From the NCBI RefSeq assembly GCF_026130545.1, contig NZ_JAMOIM010000016.1, positions 1 through 64,000 of the forward strand: a DNA stretch of 64,000 bases, in the 5' to 3' direction. This stretch comes from Lichenifustis flavocetrariae. GTDB lineage: Bacteria > Pseudomonadota > Alphaproteobacteria > Rhizobiales > Beijerinckiaceae. A program made the position numbers and the translations under genes. Below the pieces are notes generated by a model. That model searched no databases and was not told the DNA's origin. It saw nothing but the letters and a program-made list of their open reading frames with translations. Each line of letters opens with the position of its first letter. The stretch's first letter is position 1. Positions 27,231 through 39,716 of this stretch are shown in pieces.

Positions 27231-28790
27231 TCAGATCACGGCCTCGATCAAAAACGGACCCCTCTGCCTCAAGGCGCGATCGAGGAGATCCAAGAAGCGC
27301 TCGCAGGTGGTCGCCCGCGCGGCCTCGACCCCGAACCCTGAGGCAAGACTGACCCAGTCGAGTCGCGGCGCGTCGAGCGTCAGCATGCGGGCCGCGTTGC
27401 GGCCGAATTGGTGTACGCCGACGGCGTGCATTTCACCTTGCAGGATCGCATAGGCGTTGTTGGCCAGGATGATCGTCACGACATCGAGGTTCTCGCGAGC
27501 CTGCGTCCACAGGCCCTGGACCGTATAGAGCCCGCTGCCGTCCGCCTGCAGTGCGATCACCTTGCGGTTCGGACAAGCCACGGCCGCGCCTGTGGCAAGC
27601 GGGATGCCGATGCCGATCGCACCACCCGTGTTCATCAGGTAATCGTGCGGCGCCACCTCGGCCGTGAGCGCAAAGAAACGACGCGCGGAGGTCAAGGCTT
27701 CGTCGCAGACGATGGCCTGATCGGGGAGGCGGGCGGCGAGAAGAACCGCGATGGCGTCCTCGGTCAGGACGCCGGAGGGAGGGGCGGGTGCGGGCTCCGC
27801 ATGTGCCTTCGAAACTCCCTGCCCCGATCCGCGACCGAGTTCGTCTTCCAGGGCCAGCAAGGCCGCGGCAATTTCCTGCCCCGGCTCCGCCAGCGTCAGG
27901 GTGGAACAATCCGGCCGGACAAGACGGCTGGGCTTGTTCGGATAGGCAAAGAACGCCACAGGGGGCGCCGCCGCGACCAGCACCAGCACATCGATGTCTT
28001 GAAGGGCAGCGAGGGCGGCGTCGACCGGATAGGGAATGCGCGCGAGTTGCGGGCGGCCGTGGCCACGTTCCGCCCGATTGACGAAGACCTCACCGAGGAG
28101 CTTAACGCCATGGCTTTCGGCAAGGCGTCCTGCGACGGCAAGCGCTGAGCCTCGGGTGGCAGCACCGCCGAGCAGCAAACCGACTCGGCCCGCACCGGCG
28201 GCCCGGATCGCGGCCGCCACTTGCTTGACGAGGCCTTCCGCCGGCGCCGCCTTACAGGGGAGCCGCTTGTGAGGCGCGGCACCTTGTGACGACGGCTCGC
28301 CCCAGGCTGCGTCGGCCGGCAGGATCAACGTCGCGATGCCGGGCAAGGAGCTCGCGGCCTGCACGGCGGCTTCGACCGAGGGCGTCACGTCTCCCGGGCC
28401 GGTGATGCGGTGAAGCCAATGCGATACGGGCTTCGCGAAACTCTCGATGTCCGACGTCAGTAGCGCGTCGAACGGAAGATGATAGGCGGCGTGATCGCCG
28501 ACGATATTGACGATCGGGGTACGGGCGCGCCGAGCATTGTGAAGATTGGCGAGGCCATTGGCGAGACCGGGCCCAGTGTGCAGCAGTGTCGCGGCCGGCC
28601 TCTCGGCCATGCGGCCGTAGCCGTCGGCAGCTCCGGTGACCACGCCCTCGCTGAGGCCCAAAATGCAGCGCATGGCGGGCCGGCGATCGAGTGCGGCCAC
28701 GAAATGCATCTCAGACGTGCCCGGATTGGCGAAGCAGATGTCCACGCCCTGCGCCAGCAATCCGTCGCACAGGTGGTCGGCTCCGTTCAT
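27231..28790 (-). CDS. thiamine diphosphate-dependent enzyme, acetolactate synthase large-subunit-like
   Basis: A 519-residue ThDP enzyme of the acetolactate synthase/benzoylformate decarboxylase superfamily. The N-terminal domain has NPGTSEMHFVAAL and the cofactor-activating glutamate in LSEGVVTGAADGYGRM (Glu48), then HTGPGLANGLANLHNA. The C-terminal metal/ThDP motif is ALQADGSGLYTVQGLW ending in ILANNAYAIL, with Ala in place of the first Gly of GDGS. No small regulatory subunit is adjacent and the middle FAD-type domain is short, so branched-chain biosynthesis is unlikely; a 2-oxo-acid decarboxylase or carboligase is more plausible. It overlaps the DUF72 gene by four bases. A 7-bp stem covers its stop codon (27225-27244). 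Confidence 0.85.
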   Translation of the reverse strand: MNGADHLCDGLLAQGVDICFANPGTSEMHFVAALDRRPAMRCILGLSEGVVTGAADGYGRMAERPAATLLHTGPGLANGLANLHNARRARTPIVNIVGDHAAYHLPFDALLTSDIESFAKPVSHWLHRITGPGDVTPSVEAAVQAASSLPGIATLILPADAAWGEPSSQGAAPHKRLPCKAAPAEGLVKQVAAAIRAAGAGRVGLLLGGAATRGSALAVAGRLAESHGVKLLGEVFVNRAERGHGRPQLARIPYPVDAALAALQDIDVLVLVAAAPPVAFFAYPNKPSRLVRPDCSTLTLAEPGQEIAAALLALEDELGRGSGQGVSKAHAEPAPAPPSGVLTEDAIAVLLAARLPDQAIVCDEALTSARRFFALTAEVAPHDYLMNTGGAIGIGIPLATGAAVACPNRKVIALQADGSGLYTVQGLWTQARENLDVVTIILANNAYAILQGEMHAVGVHQFGRNAARMLTLDAPRLDWVSLASGFGVEAARATTCERFLDLLDRALRQRGPFLIEAVI

Positions 28791-29602
28791 CGCTTGCTCC
28801 TGTCTGTGTCGACCTGATGCGTTGTACCGGTACGCGACGGACCTACCGATTTACCTGTTTGCGTCCACTGCTCCCTGATCGCAAGGGCGTTCCCCAAGGC
28901 GTGGAACGCGGCGGTGTTGTCGAACACGCACCAGACCGGGGCATTGTGCCGAGAAGACCGGTCAAGCCGCGCACCGATGTCGGCCAGGGCTGCCTCGTCA
29001 TAATTCGAATAATAAATGCGCGGCGTCCCATGCAGGCGCCAATAGGCGAGGCTTTCGGAACCACCCGGCTCGCCGGCACCCACAACGGGCGCAGGATCGG
29101 CGGCGACACGCGCCACCCCGAGCCCGCGGAGGAACTCGTCGGCCTCACGGCTGAACCAGCCTGGATGGCGGGGTTCGCAGGCCAGTGCCGCGGGTGTGCG
29201 GCGCGCGAGAGCGGCGAAGAAAGCCTCAGCTCGGTCAGGCTCGAAGGCGAGGCTCGGCGGCAGTTGCACAAGCAGGACGCCGAGTTTCTCACCGAGCCCG
29301 CTGACCTCCTCGGTGAAGCGGTCGAGCAAATCCTCGCAATGTTCGAGACGCCGCTCGTGCGTCATTGCCTTCGGGAGCTTCACGGCGAACCGGAACCTCG
29401 GAGGGACGCTCGCGGCCCAACGCGCATAGGTGGCTCGTCTGTGAGGACGGTAGAAGGAGGAGTTGATCTCGACCGCGTCGAGGCGTGCTGCATAGCGCTC
29501 GAGGTGACTGCCGCCCGCTGGAAATAGGTCAGCATAGTCGGCCGCAATGGACCAGCCGGCCGTGCCGACGAATTGGTGATCCGGTAAGGAAGCATTCACC
29601 AT
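28787..29602 (-). CDS. DUF72 (YecE-like) family protein
   Basis: A 271-residue TIM-barrel-like protein of the DUF72 family, function unknown. Family marks are VGTAGWSI at the N-terminus, LDAVEINSSFYRPHRRATYARW, RFRFAVKLPKAMTHERRL, LLVQLPPSLAF, ACEPRHPGWFS, and the C-terminal YWRLHGTPRIYYSNY with WCVFDNTAAFHALGNAL. It is upstream of and overlaps the ThDP gene, so the pair is coupled. It is divergent from the ArsR-methyltransferase gene, with 66 bp between that contain a palindromic operator. Confidence 0.92.
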   Translation of the reverse strand: MVNASLPDHQFVGTAGWSIAADYADLFPAGGSHLERYAARLDAVEINSSFYRPHRRATYARWAASVPPRFRFAVKLPKAMTHERRLEHCEDLLDRFTEEVSGLGEKLGVLLVQLPPSLAFEPDRAEAFFAALARRTPAALACEPRHPGWFSREADEFLRGLGVARVAADPAPVVGAGEPGGSESLAYWRLHGTPRIYYSNYDEAALADIGARLDRSSRHNAPVWCVFDNTAAFHALGNALAIREQWTQTGKSVGPSRTGTTHQVDTDRSKR

Positions 29603-29619
29603 GTCCTCAGCTATCCCGC

Positions 29620-29662
29620 TTGCAACAGTTTTGCTTTACGCATAAACATATCTTTATATGTT
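29620..29662 (+). promoter_or_regulatory. putative promoter and SahR-type operator for the metF-metH block
   Basis: ATAAACATATCTTTAT at 29642-29657 is a 16-bp palindrome with one mismatched pair. It is close to the ATAAAGATATCTTTAT-like operator I recall for ArsR-family S-adenosylhomocysteine regulators in alphaproteobacteria. An overlapping dyad, AACATA-N6-TATGTT, spans 29645-29662. A TTGCAA at 29620-29625 could be a -35 with the matching -10 (TAAACA, 29643-29648) inside the operator, as expected for repression. The site ends 6 bp before the regulator's own start codon. Confidence 0.6.
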
Positions 29663-29668
29663 GAGTGA

Positions 29669-30685
29669 ATGGTTGCGATGGTGATGGTGTCTTCCTTTCC
29701 CACTGTCTTGGCGGCGCTCGAAGCCGCCGGCGAGGAAACGCGCCTGCGGCTCCTTGCGTTGCTGCTGGAGGCGGAGTTGACGGTCAGCGAGCTCGTGGCG
29801 ATCCTGGGTCAGTCGCAGCCACGCGTGTCGCGCCACCTGAAGCTCCTGACCGAAGCAGGACTGGTCGAACGTCATCGCGAGGGCGCCTGGGCCTTTTTCG
29901 CGGTGGCGCATCGTACGCCCTTGGCGGATCTCGCCCGTGAGGTCATTCGTCGTCTCGATCCGGCCGATTCCGTCCTGACGGCAGATCGCGCCCGGTTGGC
30001 CGAGGTCCGCGCGGGGCGCCTGGCCCAGGCCGAGCGCTATTTCGCCACGAAGGCGGCGGATTGGGACCGGTTGCGCGTTCTTCACGTCGCCGAAGAGCGG
30101 GTCGAACAGGCTGTGCTCGACGCTGTCGGCCCTGGGCCGTTCCACGCCATGCTCGACCTTGGGACCGGTACGGGTCGCATGCTCGAACTGCTGGCCGGGC
30201 GGGCGCGGCGCGCGGTGGGCATTGATGGGAGCCCGGCCATGCTGAGCGTCGCGCGCGCCCGGCTTGACCGGAAGGCCCTGCCCCAAGTGCAATTGCGGCA
30301 GGGCGACCTCTATGCTCTGCCGGTCGAGCGGGACGGCTACGACCTGGTGGTGATCCATCAGGTGCTCCACTATCTCGACGAGCCCGGACGGGCGATCCGC
30401 GAGGCTGCACGCGTTCTACGGCCGGGCGGTCGGCTCGTCGTGGTCGATTTTGCCCCACACCACGAGGAATCGCTTCGCGACCAGCACGCACATCGACGGC
30501 TCGGTTTCGCTCGGAGCGAGATCGACGATCTCATGACCGATGCCGGGCTGGACATCGAGGCATCTGACGACGTCTCACCGCTGGGCCACGAAGCCGGCAA
30601 GCTCACTGTCTCGCTCTGGATCGGGCGCGATCGCCGCCTCCTCACCGATGCTCCCCTGACGATTCCACAAAGGGCCGTTGCATGA
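29669..30685 (+). CDS. ArsR-family HTH regulator fused to a SAM-dependent methyltransferase (SahR-like)
   Basis: A 338-residue fusion. Residues about 10-95 form an ArsR/SmtB winged helix (ELVAILGQSQPRVSRHLKLL, then GLVERHREGAWAFF). Residues about 130-320 form a class I methyltransferase domain with motif I MLDLGTGTGRMLELLA, GIDGSPAMLSVARARL, and VLHYLDEPGRAIREAARVL. No metal-binding cysteines are seen in the HTH, so SAH or SAM sensing by the methyltransferase fold is more likely than metal sensing. It overlaps metF by four bases and has a palindrome at its promoter, supporting autoregulated control of methionine-cycle genes. Met codons at 29678 and 29684 are alternative starts. Confidence 0.9.
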   Translation: MVAMVMVSSFPTVLAALEAAGEETRLRLLALLLEAELTVSELVAILGQSQPRVSRHLKLLTEAGLVERHREGAWAFFAVAHRTPLADLAREVIRRLDPADSVLTADRARLAEVRAGRLAQAERYFATKAADWDRLRVLHVAEERVEQAVLDAVGPGPFHAMLDLGTGTGRMLELLAGRARRAVGIDGSPAMLSVARARLDRKALPQVQLRQGDLYALPVERDGYDLVVIHQVLHYLDEPGRAIREAARVLRPGGRLVVVDFAPHHEESLRDQHAHRRLGFARSEIDDLMTDAGLDIEASDDVSPLGHEAGKLTVSLWIGRDRRLLTDAPLTIPQRAVA

Positions 30686-31587
30686 CCGCGTCCGAACAGC
30701 ACAAACGTCCACCGGCCCGCGCCGCTTTGGAAGTTTCGTTCGAATTCTTCCCGCCCAAGACCGCCGAGATGGAATTGGGTCTGTGGTCGGCCATCAATCG
30801 TCTCGCCCCGCTCAACCCCAATTTCGTCTCGGTCACCTATGGGGCGGGCGGTTCGACACGCGAGCGCACCCACAACACCGTGGCCCGCATCGTCAACGAA
30901 ACGCATTTGCGCCCTGCGGCCCATCTCACCTGCGTGTCCGCCGCAAAGGCCGAGGTTGATGACGTGATCCGTGGCTATTGGGAGGCTGGCGTGCGGCACA
31001 TCGTGGCGCTGCGCGGCGATCCGGCTGGCGGTCTCGGGAGCAAGTTCGAAGCCCATCCCGGCGGCTATTCGGGCGCGGCGGCGCTCGTGCGGGGCATCAG
31101 GAACATCGGCGATTTTGAAGTTTCGGTCTCGGCTTATCCCGAAAAGCACCCGGAAAGCGCTTCGTTCGAGGCTGATCTCGACGGGCTCAAGGCCAAAATC
31201 GATGCGGGCGCGACCCGTGCCATCACGCAGTTCTTCTTCGATAATGAACTCTATCTCCGTTACATGGACCGGGTGCGAGGCGCGGGCATCGACATTCCGG
31301 TGATGCCCGGCATCGTGCCGGTCGAGAATTTCAAGCAGACGGCGGCTTTCGCGAAGAAGACGGGAGCGTCGGTGCCGCAATGGCTGGCCGACCGCTATGA
31401 GGGGCTCGATCAGGACCCCGCCACCCGCAAGCTTGTGGCCGCGACCGTCGCCTCCGAACAAGTCTTCGGTCTGCTCGAACGCGGCGTGCGGGAGTTCCAC
31501 TTCTACACGATGAACAAGTCCGAACTCGTCTTTGCCATCTGCCACCTGCTGGGCCTGCGGCCGAAGCCCGTGCAGGTTGCGGCCTAG
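30682..31587 (+). CDS. metF: methylenetetrahydrofolate reductase
   Basis: Reduces 5,10-methylene-THF to 5-methyl-THF, the methyl donor for MetH. The 301-residue TIM-barrel flavoprotein has SFEFFPPKTAEME near the N-terminus, PNFVSVTYGAGGSTRERT, the HIVALRGDPAGG loop, FEVSVSAYPEKHPES, AITQFFFDNELYLRYMDR, and FHFYTMNKSELVFAICHLLG at the C-terminus. The start overlaps the upstream regulator in ATGA. The 140-bp spacer before metH is filled by a palindromic repeat, so the two genes are probably still one transcript. Confidence 0.97.
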   Translation: MTASEQHKRPPARAALEVSFEFFPPKTAEMELGLWSAINRLAPLNPNFVSVTYGAGGSTRERTHNTVARIVNETHLRPAAHLTCVSAAKAEVDDVIRGYWEAGVRHIVALRGDPAGGLGSKFEAHPGGYSGAAALVRGIRNIGDFEVSVSAYPEKHPESASFEADLDGLKAKIDAGATRAITQFFFDNELYLRYMDRVRGAGIDIPVMPGIVPVENFKQTAAFAKKTGASVPQWLADRYEGLDQDPATRKLVAATVASEQVFGLLERGVREFHFYTMNKSELVFAICHLLGLRPKPVQVAA

Positions 31588-31598
31588 CCACGCTATTC

Positions 31599-31720
31599 CC
31601 TTCTCCCTTGTAAACGGGAGAAGGTGCCCGGCAGGGCGGATGAGGGCCACCTCAGCGCCGAGCCACCCTCATCCGACCCGGCTCCGCCGGGCCACCTTCT
31701 CCCGTTCGTACGGGAGAAGG
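31599..31720. repeat. palindromic intergenic repeat between metF and metH
   Basis: A 122-bp element built of nested inverted repeats. The outer hairpins are CCTTCTCCC/GGGAGAAGG (31599-31624) and a perfect CCTTCTCCCG/CGGGAGAAGG (31695-31704 with 31711-31720). Inside, CGGATGAGGG (31637-31646) pairs with CCCTCATCCG (31666-31675), and CCCGGC/GCCGGG forms a small hairpin at 31677-31691. The sequence resembles the mosaic intergenic elements (RIME-like) that I recall as dispersed in rhizobial and related genomes. Copies elsewhere cannot be checked here. Confidence 0.8.
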
Positions 31721-31722
31721 AG
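31717..31722 (+). promoter_or_regulatory. metH ribosome-binding site at the edge of the repeat
   Basis: AAGGAG lies 5 nt before the GTG start of metH. Its first four bases are the last four of the terminal hairpin of the intergenic repeat, so pairing of that stem would hide part of the site. This decides the GTG start at 31728 over the ATG at 31740, which has no such site. Confidence 0.6.
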
Positions 31723-31727
31723 AAGCC

Positions 31728-35462
<3,735 letters not shown>

Positions 35463-35492
35463 ACTTCGCTGTGCCTGAAAGGGTGTAGAACC

Positions 35493-35524
35493 GCGCCGCA
35501 GCTCCTATATGAAAGCTGCGGCGC
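35493..35524 (+). terminator. perfect 11-bp GC-rich stem-loop after metH
   Basis: GCGCCGCAGCT (35493-35503) pairs perfectly with AGCTGCGGCGC (35514-35524) around the 10-nt loop CCTATATGAA, starting 30 bp after the metH stop and ending 36 bp before the next gene. There is no following T-tract. It may attenuate read-through from metH into the exporter gene, or lie in that gene's leader. Confidence 0.6.
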
Positions 35525-35560
35525 CGCGGCGTCTCATCCCCGCGTCTCGTTCTGCTGTCC

Positions 35561-37462
35561 ATGGCCCGCCCAAAACGCTCAAACACCCCCTCACCCGGTG
35601 GCGATCAGTTTCGCATCGATGCTCAGGCATCGTTGCTCGGCACAATCGATCGGCTTTGGCCCTACATCTGGCCGCACGGTCGAGCGGATCTCAAAACCCG
35701 TATCTATCTTGCGCTTGGTCTCTTGATCCTCGCCAAAGTGGTCACGATCGCGGTGCCGTACGGCTTCAAATTCGCGACTGACGCACTCACGGGCAAGCGT
35801 GACGCCTTCACGGAGCACCTGCCGGCATTCGCCGCCGGCGCTCTGGGACTGACGATAGGATACGGTGCTCTTCGAATCCTGATGGCCCTGCTCACACAGG
35901 GCCGCGATGCTCTATTCGCCTCGGTGGCCATGCATGCGGTGCGCCGGCTCGCCTACGATGTCTTCGTGCATCTGCACGCCCTTTCGCTGCGTTACCATCT
36001 GGAACGCAAGACCGGCGGGCTGACACGCGTGCTCGAACGCGGCCGAAACGCCATCGAGACGATCGTCCGGATGATCATGCTGACGGGGGTCCCGACCGCC
36101 GTCGAGTTCGTGCTGATCCTCGGCGTCTTCCTGTTCCAGTTCGACTGGCGCTACGTCGCGGCCGTCCTGATTATGATAGCGGCCTATCTGGGTTTCACTG
36201 CCCTTGCCACCAACTGGCGCATCGGGATCCGCCGGTCGATGAACGAGAGTGACCAGGACGCCAACACAAAGGCCATCGACAGCCTGCTCAATTTCGAGAC
36301 CGTCAAGTATTTCGGGGCCGAAGACCGTGAGGCCGCGCGCTACGACATAGCCATGGAGCGCTACGAGAAACTGAGCGTGCGCACCTACATCTCGCTGGCC
36401 GTGCTGAATGCCGGGCAGGCGGCGATCTTCACCTTCGGCCTGGTGGCCGTCATGGCGCTTTGCGTGTCCGGTATCCGCGCCGGCCGCAATACGGTCGGCG
36501 ACTTCGTGCTCATCAACGCCATGATGATCCAGCTCTATCAGCCGCTGAACTTCATGGGACTGCTGTACCGCGAGGTTAAGCAGGCGGTGATCGATATCGA
36601 GCTGATGTTCAACATTCTGGGTCAGGCACCCGAAGTCGAGGATCGTGGCGATGCCACAACCCTGAATGTCACGCGTGGCGACGTCCGATTCGAGAATGTG
36701 CGATTCGGCTACGACTCGGCGCGCGAGGTGCTGAAAGGTCTGTCCTTCACGATCCCGGCGGGCCATACGGTCGCGGTCGTGGGATCGTCCGGCGCCGGCA
36801 AATCGACGCTCTCCAGGCTTTTGTTCCGCTTCTACGAACCTTGGTCGGGCCGAATCACGATCGACGGGCAGGACATCGCCGGCGTTACGCAGACGTCGTT
36901 GCGCGCGGCGATCGGCATGGTCCCGCAGGACACCGTCCTGTTCAACGATTCCATCGGGTACAACATCCGCTATGGCCGCTGGGATGCGGGCGAGGACGAG
37001 GTGCGCGAGGCCGCGCGAGCAGCGCAGATCGATGGCTTCATCCAGCGCGTGACCGGCAGCTACGAGGCTCAGGTGGGCGAGCGCGGGCTGAAACTGTCTG
37101 GCGGAGAAAAGCAACGCGTGGCGATCGCCCGCACGATCCTCAAGGGGCCGCCCATTCTGGTGCTCGATGAGGCAACCTCGGCGCTCGATACTTTTACCGA
37201 GCGTGACATCCAGGAGGCTTTGCGGCGCGTCTCAGAGAATCGCACCACGCTTGTGATCGCCCATCGATTGACCACCATCGTCGATGCCGACGAGATCATC
37301 GTTCTCGATAAAGGCGTCATCGCGGAACGGGGCCGCCACGAGGCGCTGGTTGCAAAGGGCGGCCTCTATGCCCGGCTGTGGAACCGCCAGAGGGAAGCGG
37401 ATGTCGACGCCGAGCAGGATGGGTCCGCTCTGCCGCCCGACCTTGTAGCGGCGGCTGAATAG
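35561..37462 (+). CDS. Atm1-type ABC exporter (half-transporter, permease plus ATPase)
   Basis: A 633-residue half-transporter like mitochondrial Atm1/bacterial NaAtm1, which exports glutathione-linked sulfur or metal species. The N-terminal membrane domain has about six helices with the family segment SLRYHLERKTGGLTRVLERG, and MNESDQDANTKAIDSLLNFE followed by TVKYFGAEDREAARYD. The ATPase has Walker A VGSSGAGKSTLSRLLFRFY, the signature LKLSGGEKQRVAIARTILK, Walker B ILVLDEATSALDTFTER and the H-loop VIAHRLTTI. It follows metH at 98 bp and precedes psd. A link to iron-sulfur or heavy-metal homeostasis is inferred from the family. Confidence 0.92.
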   Translation: MARPKRSNTPSPGGDQFRIDAQASLLGTIDRLWPYIWPHGRADLKTRIYLALGLLILAKVVTIAVPYGFKFATDALTGKRDAFTEHLPAFAAGALGLTIGYGALRILMALLTQGRDALFASVAMHAVRRLAYDVFVHLHALSLRYHLERKTGGLTRVLERGRNAIETIVRMIMLTGVPTAVEFVLILGVFLFQFDWRYVAAVLIMIAAYLGFTALATNWRIGIRRSMNESDQDANTKAIDSLLNFETVKYFGAEDREAARYDIAMERYEKLSVRTYISLAVLNAGQAAIFTFGLVAVMALCVSGIRAGRNTVGDFVLINAMMIQLYQPLNFMGLLYREVKQAVIDIELMFNILGQAPEVEDRGDATTLNVTRGDVRFENVRFGYDSAREVLKGLSFTIPAGHTVAVVGSSGAGKSTLSRLLFRFYEPWSGRITIDGQDIAGVTQTSLRAAIGMVPQDTVLFNDSIGYNIRYGRWDAGEDEVREAARAAQIDGFIQRVTGSYEAQVGERGLKLSGGEKQRVAIARTILKGPPILVLDEATSALDTFTERDIQEALRRVSENRTTLVIAHRLTTIVDADEIIVLDKGVIAERGRHEALVAKGGLYARLWNRQREADVDAEQDGSALPPDLVAAAE

Positions 37463-37701
37463 GGCGGGACGCTTATCCGAAGGAATGAAACTGCCGGCAC
37501 GGAGGTTAAGGACTCGCGGTCTCGGAGCTCCGACTTCAAGGAGTTCCGGCCCCTCTAACCTCACCCGACAGGAAAGCGTCCGCCCGCTCGCGGAAGCTTG
37601 CGTGACTTCGCACTTAAACAATGCGAGAAGACCGCCTTTCCGGAGGGACGTGCCTTGGGGGCCGTCTCTCCGTGCGCGCCGACGGGTCTGCAGAACACTT
37701 G

Positions 37702-37713
37702 GTTCAGCTGAAC
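37702..37713. promoter_or_regulatory. 12-bp palindrome upstream of psd
   Basis: GTTCAGCTGAAC is a perfect 12-bp palindrome located 30 bp before the psd start, flanked by partly symmetrical CTTG and CAAG. It lies in the 281-bp space after the exporter gene, which otherwise shows nothing I can name. It may be an operator or chance. Confidence 0.25.
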
Positions 37714-37743
37714 TCAAGCGCGGACTTTGAACAGGTTTGAGTG

Positions 37744-38442
37744 ATGTCGATTCTATCCAGCATCCGGCGGCAGATCGTGCCGGTGCATCCCGAAGGGTAT
37801 GTGTTCATCGCCGCCTTCGCGGTGGCGACATTGGTCCTGCAATGGTTATGGTCCCCGCTCGGCTGGATCGGCGGCATTCTAACCGTCTGGTGCGTGTATT
37901 TCTTTCGCGATCCGGCCCGCATCACGCCCATGCGCGACGGTCTCGTAGTGTCGCCAGCCGACGGCATCATCTCTTCCATCGGCTTCTTCGTGCCGCCGCC
38001 GGAACTTGGCCTCGGCGATCGCCCGCTTCAGCGTGTGTCGGTCTTCATGAGCGTCTTCGATTGCCACGTGAACAGGGCGCCGGCTTCGGGCCGGATCACC
38101 AAGATCACGTATCGACCCGGTACCTTCGTCAATGCGGATCTCGACAAAGCCAGCGAGGACAACGAGCGCTCGGGAATGATCCTCGATACGACTTCGGGTC
38201 GTATCGGCGTCGTCCAGATTGCCGGCCTGCTGGCCCGACGTATCGTGTGCTTCGTGCGCGAGGGCGAAACGATCGGGGTTGGCGATCGTTTCGGCCTTAT
38301 TCGGTTTGGGTCGCGGGTCGATGTCTTCCTGCCCGACGGGGTGCGGGTTCTGGTGGGTCAGGGCTCAAAGGCGATCGCCGGCGAGACCGTGCTGGCCGAC
38401 ATTCGCGCGTCCGAACCGGCCCGTAGCTTCAAGGCCGGCTAG
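37744..38442 (+). CDS. psd: phosphatidylserine decarboxylase proenzyme (short form)
   Basis: A pyruvoyl-dependent membrane enzyme that converts phosphatidylserine to phosphatidylethanolamine. The 232-residue short form (a GTG one codon earlier is possible) has a hydrophobic N-terminus ([18 protein letters not shown]), [44 protein letters not shown] with the conserved His, and the self-cleavage site [13 protein letters not shown], where Gly-Ser is cut to leave the pyruvoyl on the serine. It is followed 8 bp later by a cyclase-like gene and then pssA, the preceding enzyme of the same pathway. Confidence 0.96.
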   Translation: MSILSSIRRQIVPVHPEGYVFIAAFAVATLVLQWLWSPLGWIGGILTVWCVYFFRDPARITPMRDGLVVSPADGIISSIGFFVPPPELGLGDRPLQRVSVFMSVFDCHVNRAPASGRITKITYRPGTFVNADLDKASEDNERSGMILDTTSGRIGVVQIAGLLARRIVCFVREGETIGVGDRFGLIRFGSRVDVFLPDGVRVLVGQGSKAIAGETVLADIRASEPARSFKAG

Positions 38443-38450
38443 GAACCGCC

Positions 38451-39716
38451 ATGACCTCGGACCGGGCTGTCCCCGCCTCCCTCGTCCAGCGCGGGGAGCC
38501 GACTGCGTCGGCGATCCCTACAATGCCTTCTCATGCGTTGATCGCAGCTCTGCCCCCTGAGCTCGCCCGAGGGACGCTGGATTACATCGACTGGCTGTTG
38601 AGATCGACGCCTCAGGTTGTCGGCCCGACCAAGCTCGTGGACGCCATCTGCAACGGACTATTAGCTCTCGGGCTGCCGCTTGACCGGTATCGCACATCCA
38701 CGACGGTCGTGATGGCGGATGCCGACTCAATCGGGCGTATTTGGGTGAGAGGCCAGGGCATCACCGAAACACGCTATGTGGGACCGAGCGGCGAGGACCC
38801 CAATTATCTCAACAGTCCCTTCTACGAAGCCGCTCGCACTGGAACATGGGTCGAGATGTGGCTGCCGGAAACACCTGATGACAGGTTTGGGATCGTGCCC
38901 GAACTCAAAGCCAGCGGCTACACGCACTATCTCTGCATGCAATTCAGCACGCCTCCAGGAATTCAGGGCTGGCTCACAGTGGCCACGAAGTCCCCGACGG
39001 GGTTCACGCGTGATCACCAGATGGTGCTTGCCCTGGTGGTTCCGGTGATCGGGTCGCAGATCAACATGCGGATCGCCCGGCTGACGCTCGATCACTTGTT
39101 GCGCACCTATGTGGGCGACGAGCCGCATCGGGCGATCCTCGATGGTAACGTCAAGCGAGGGCAAGTCTCCACCATCCGGTCGGCCATCCTGTTTGCCGAC
39201 ATGCGGGATTCGACCGGTCATACGGCCGAGATCAGCGCAGTCGAGGCTGTCGATCTCTTCAACGACTTTTTCGATTGCCTCGTGCCGCCGATCGAGACGC
39301 GCGGCGGCGAGGTTCTCAAATATATCGGCGACGGTCTGCTGGCGATCTTCCGGGAAGGTCGGGACGGCACCGAGAATGCCGCGACCCGCGCTCTGCGTGC
39401 CGCCAAGGAAGGGATTGCCCGTGTCGCCGCCTATAACGAAGGACGGCCGGACCGCAGACCGATTGAACTCGGCATCGCGCTTCATTACGGAGAAGCCGCT
39501 TACGGCAACGTGGGGTCGGGGCTGCGGTTGGACTTTACGGTGATCGGCCGCGACGTGGGGCTTGCGAGTCGCATCGGCGGGCTCAATGCCCGGCTGGCTG
39601 AGCCAATTCTCATGTCGTCCGATTTTGTCACGAAGCTCGGGCAGGATGCCGAGCCGATCGGCGCATTTACGGTCCGGGGATTTTCCACTCCCGTCGCCGT
39701 GTTTCGCCCACAATGA
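38451..39716 (+). CDS. class III adenylate/guanylate cyclase-like protein
   Basis: A 421-residue cytosolic protein. The N-terminal half (about 25-225) is an uncharacterised sensor-like region common in alphaproteobacterial cyclases. The C-terminal half (about 240-420) is a class III nucleotidyl cyclase domain with the metal-binding aspartates in ILFADMRDST and KYIGDGLLAIF. In the distal motif, FTVIGRDVGLASRI, the residue normally Asn (VN-x-A-x-R) is Gly370, so catalytic output may be reduced or altered, although the following Arg is kept. It starts 8 bp after psd and overlaps pssA by four bases, so it is co-translated with phosphatidylethanolamine synthesis genes. Confidence 0.88.
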   Translation: MTSDRAVPASLVQRGEPTASAIPTMPSHALIAALPPELARGTLDYIDWLLRSTPQVVGPTKLVDAICNGLLALGLPLDRYRTSTTVVMADADSIGRIWVRGQGITETRYVGPSGEDPNYLNSPFYEAARTGTWVEMWLPETPDDRFGIVPELKASGYTHYLCMQFSTPPGIQGWLTVATKSPTGFTRDHQMVLALVVPVIGSQINMRIARLTLDHLLRTYVGDEPHRAILDGNVKRGQVSTIRSAILFADMRDSTGHTAEISAVEAVDLFNDFFDCLVPPIETRGGEVLKYIGDGLLAIFREGRDGTENAATRALRAAKEGIARVAAYNEGRPDRRPIELGIALHYGEAAYGNVGSGLRLDFTVIGRDVGLASRIGGLNARLAEPILMSSDFVTKLGQDAEPIGAFTVRGFSTPVAVFRPQ

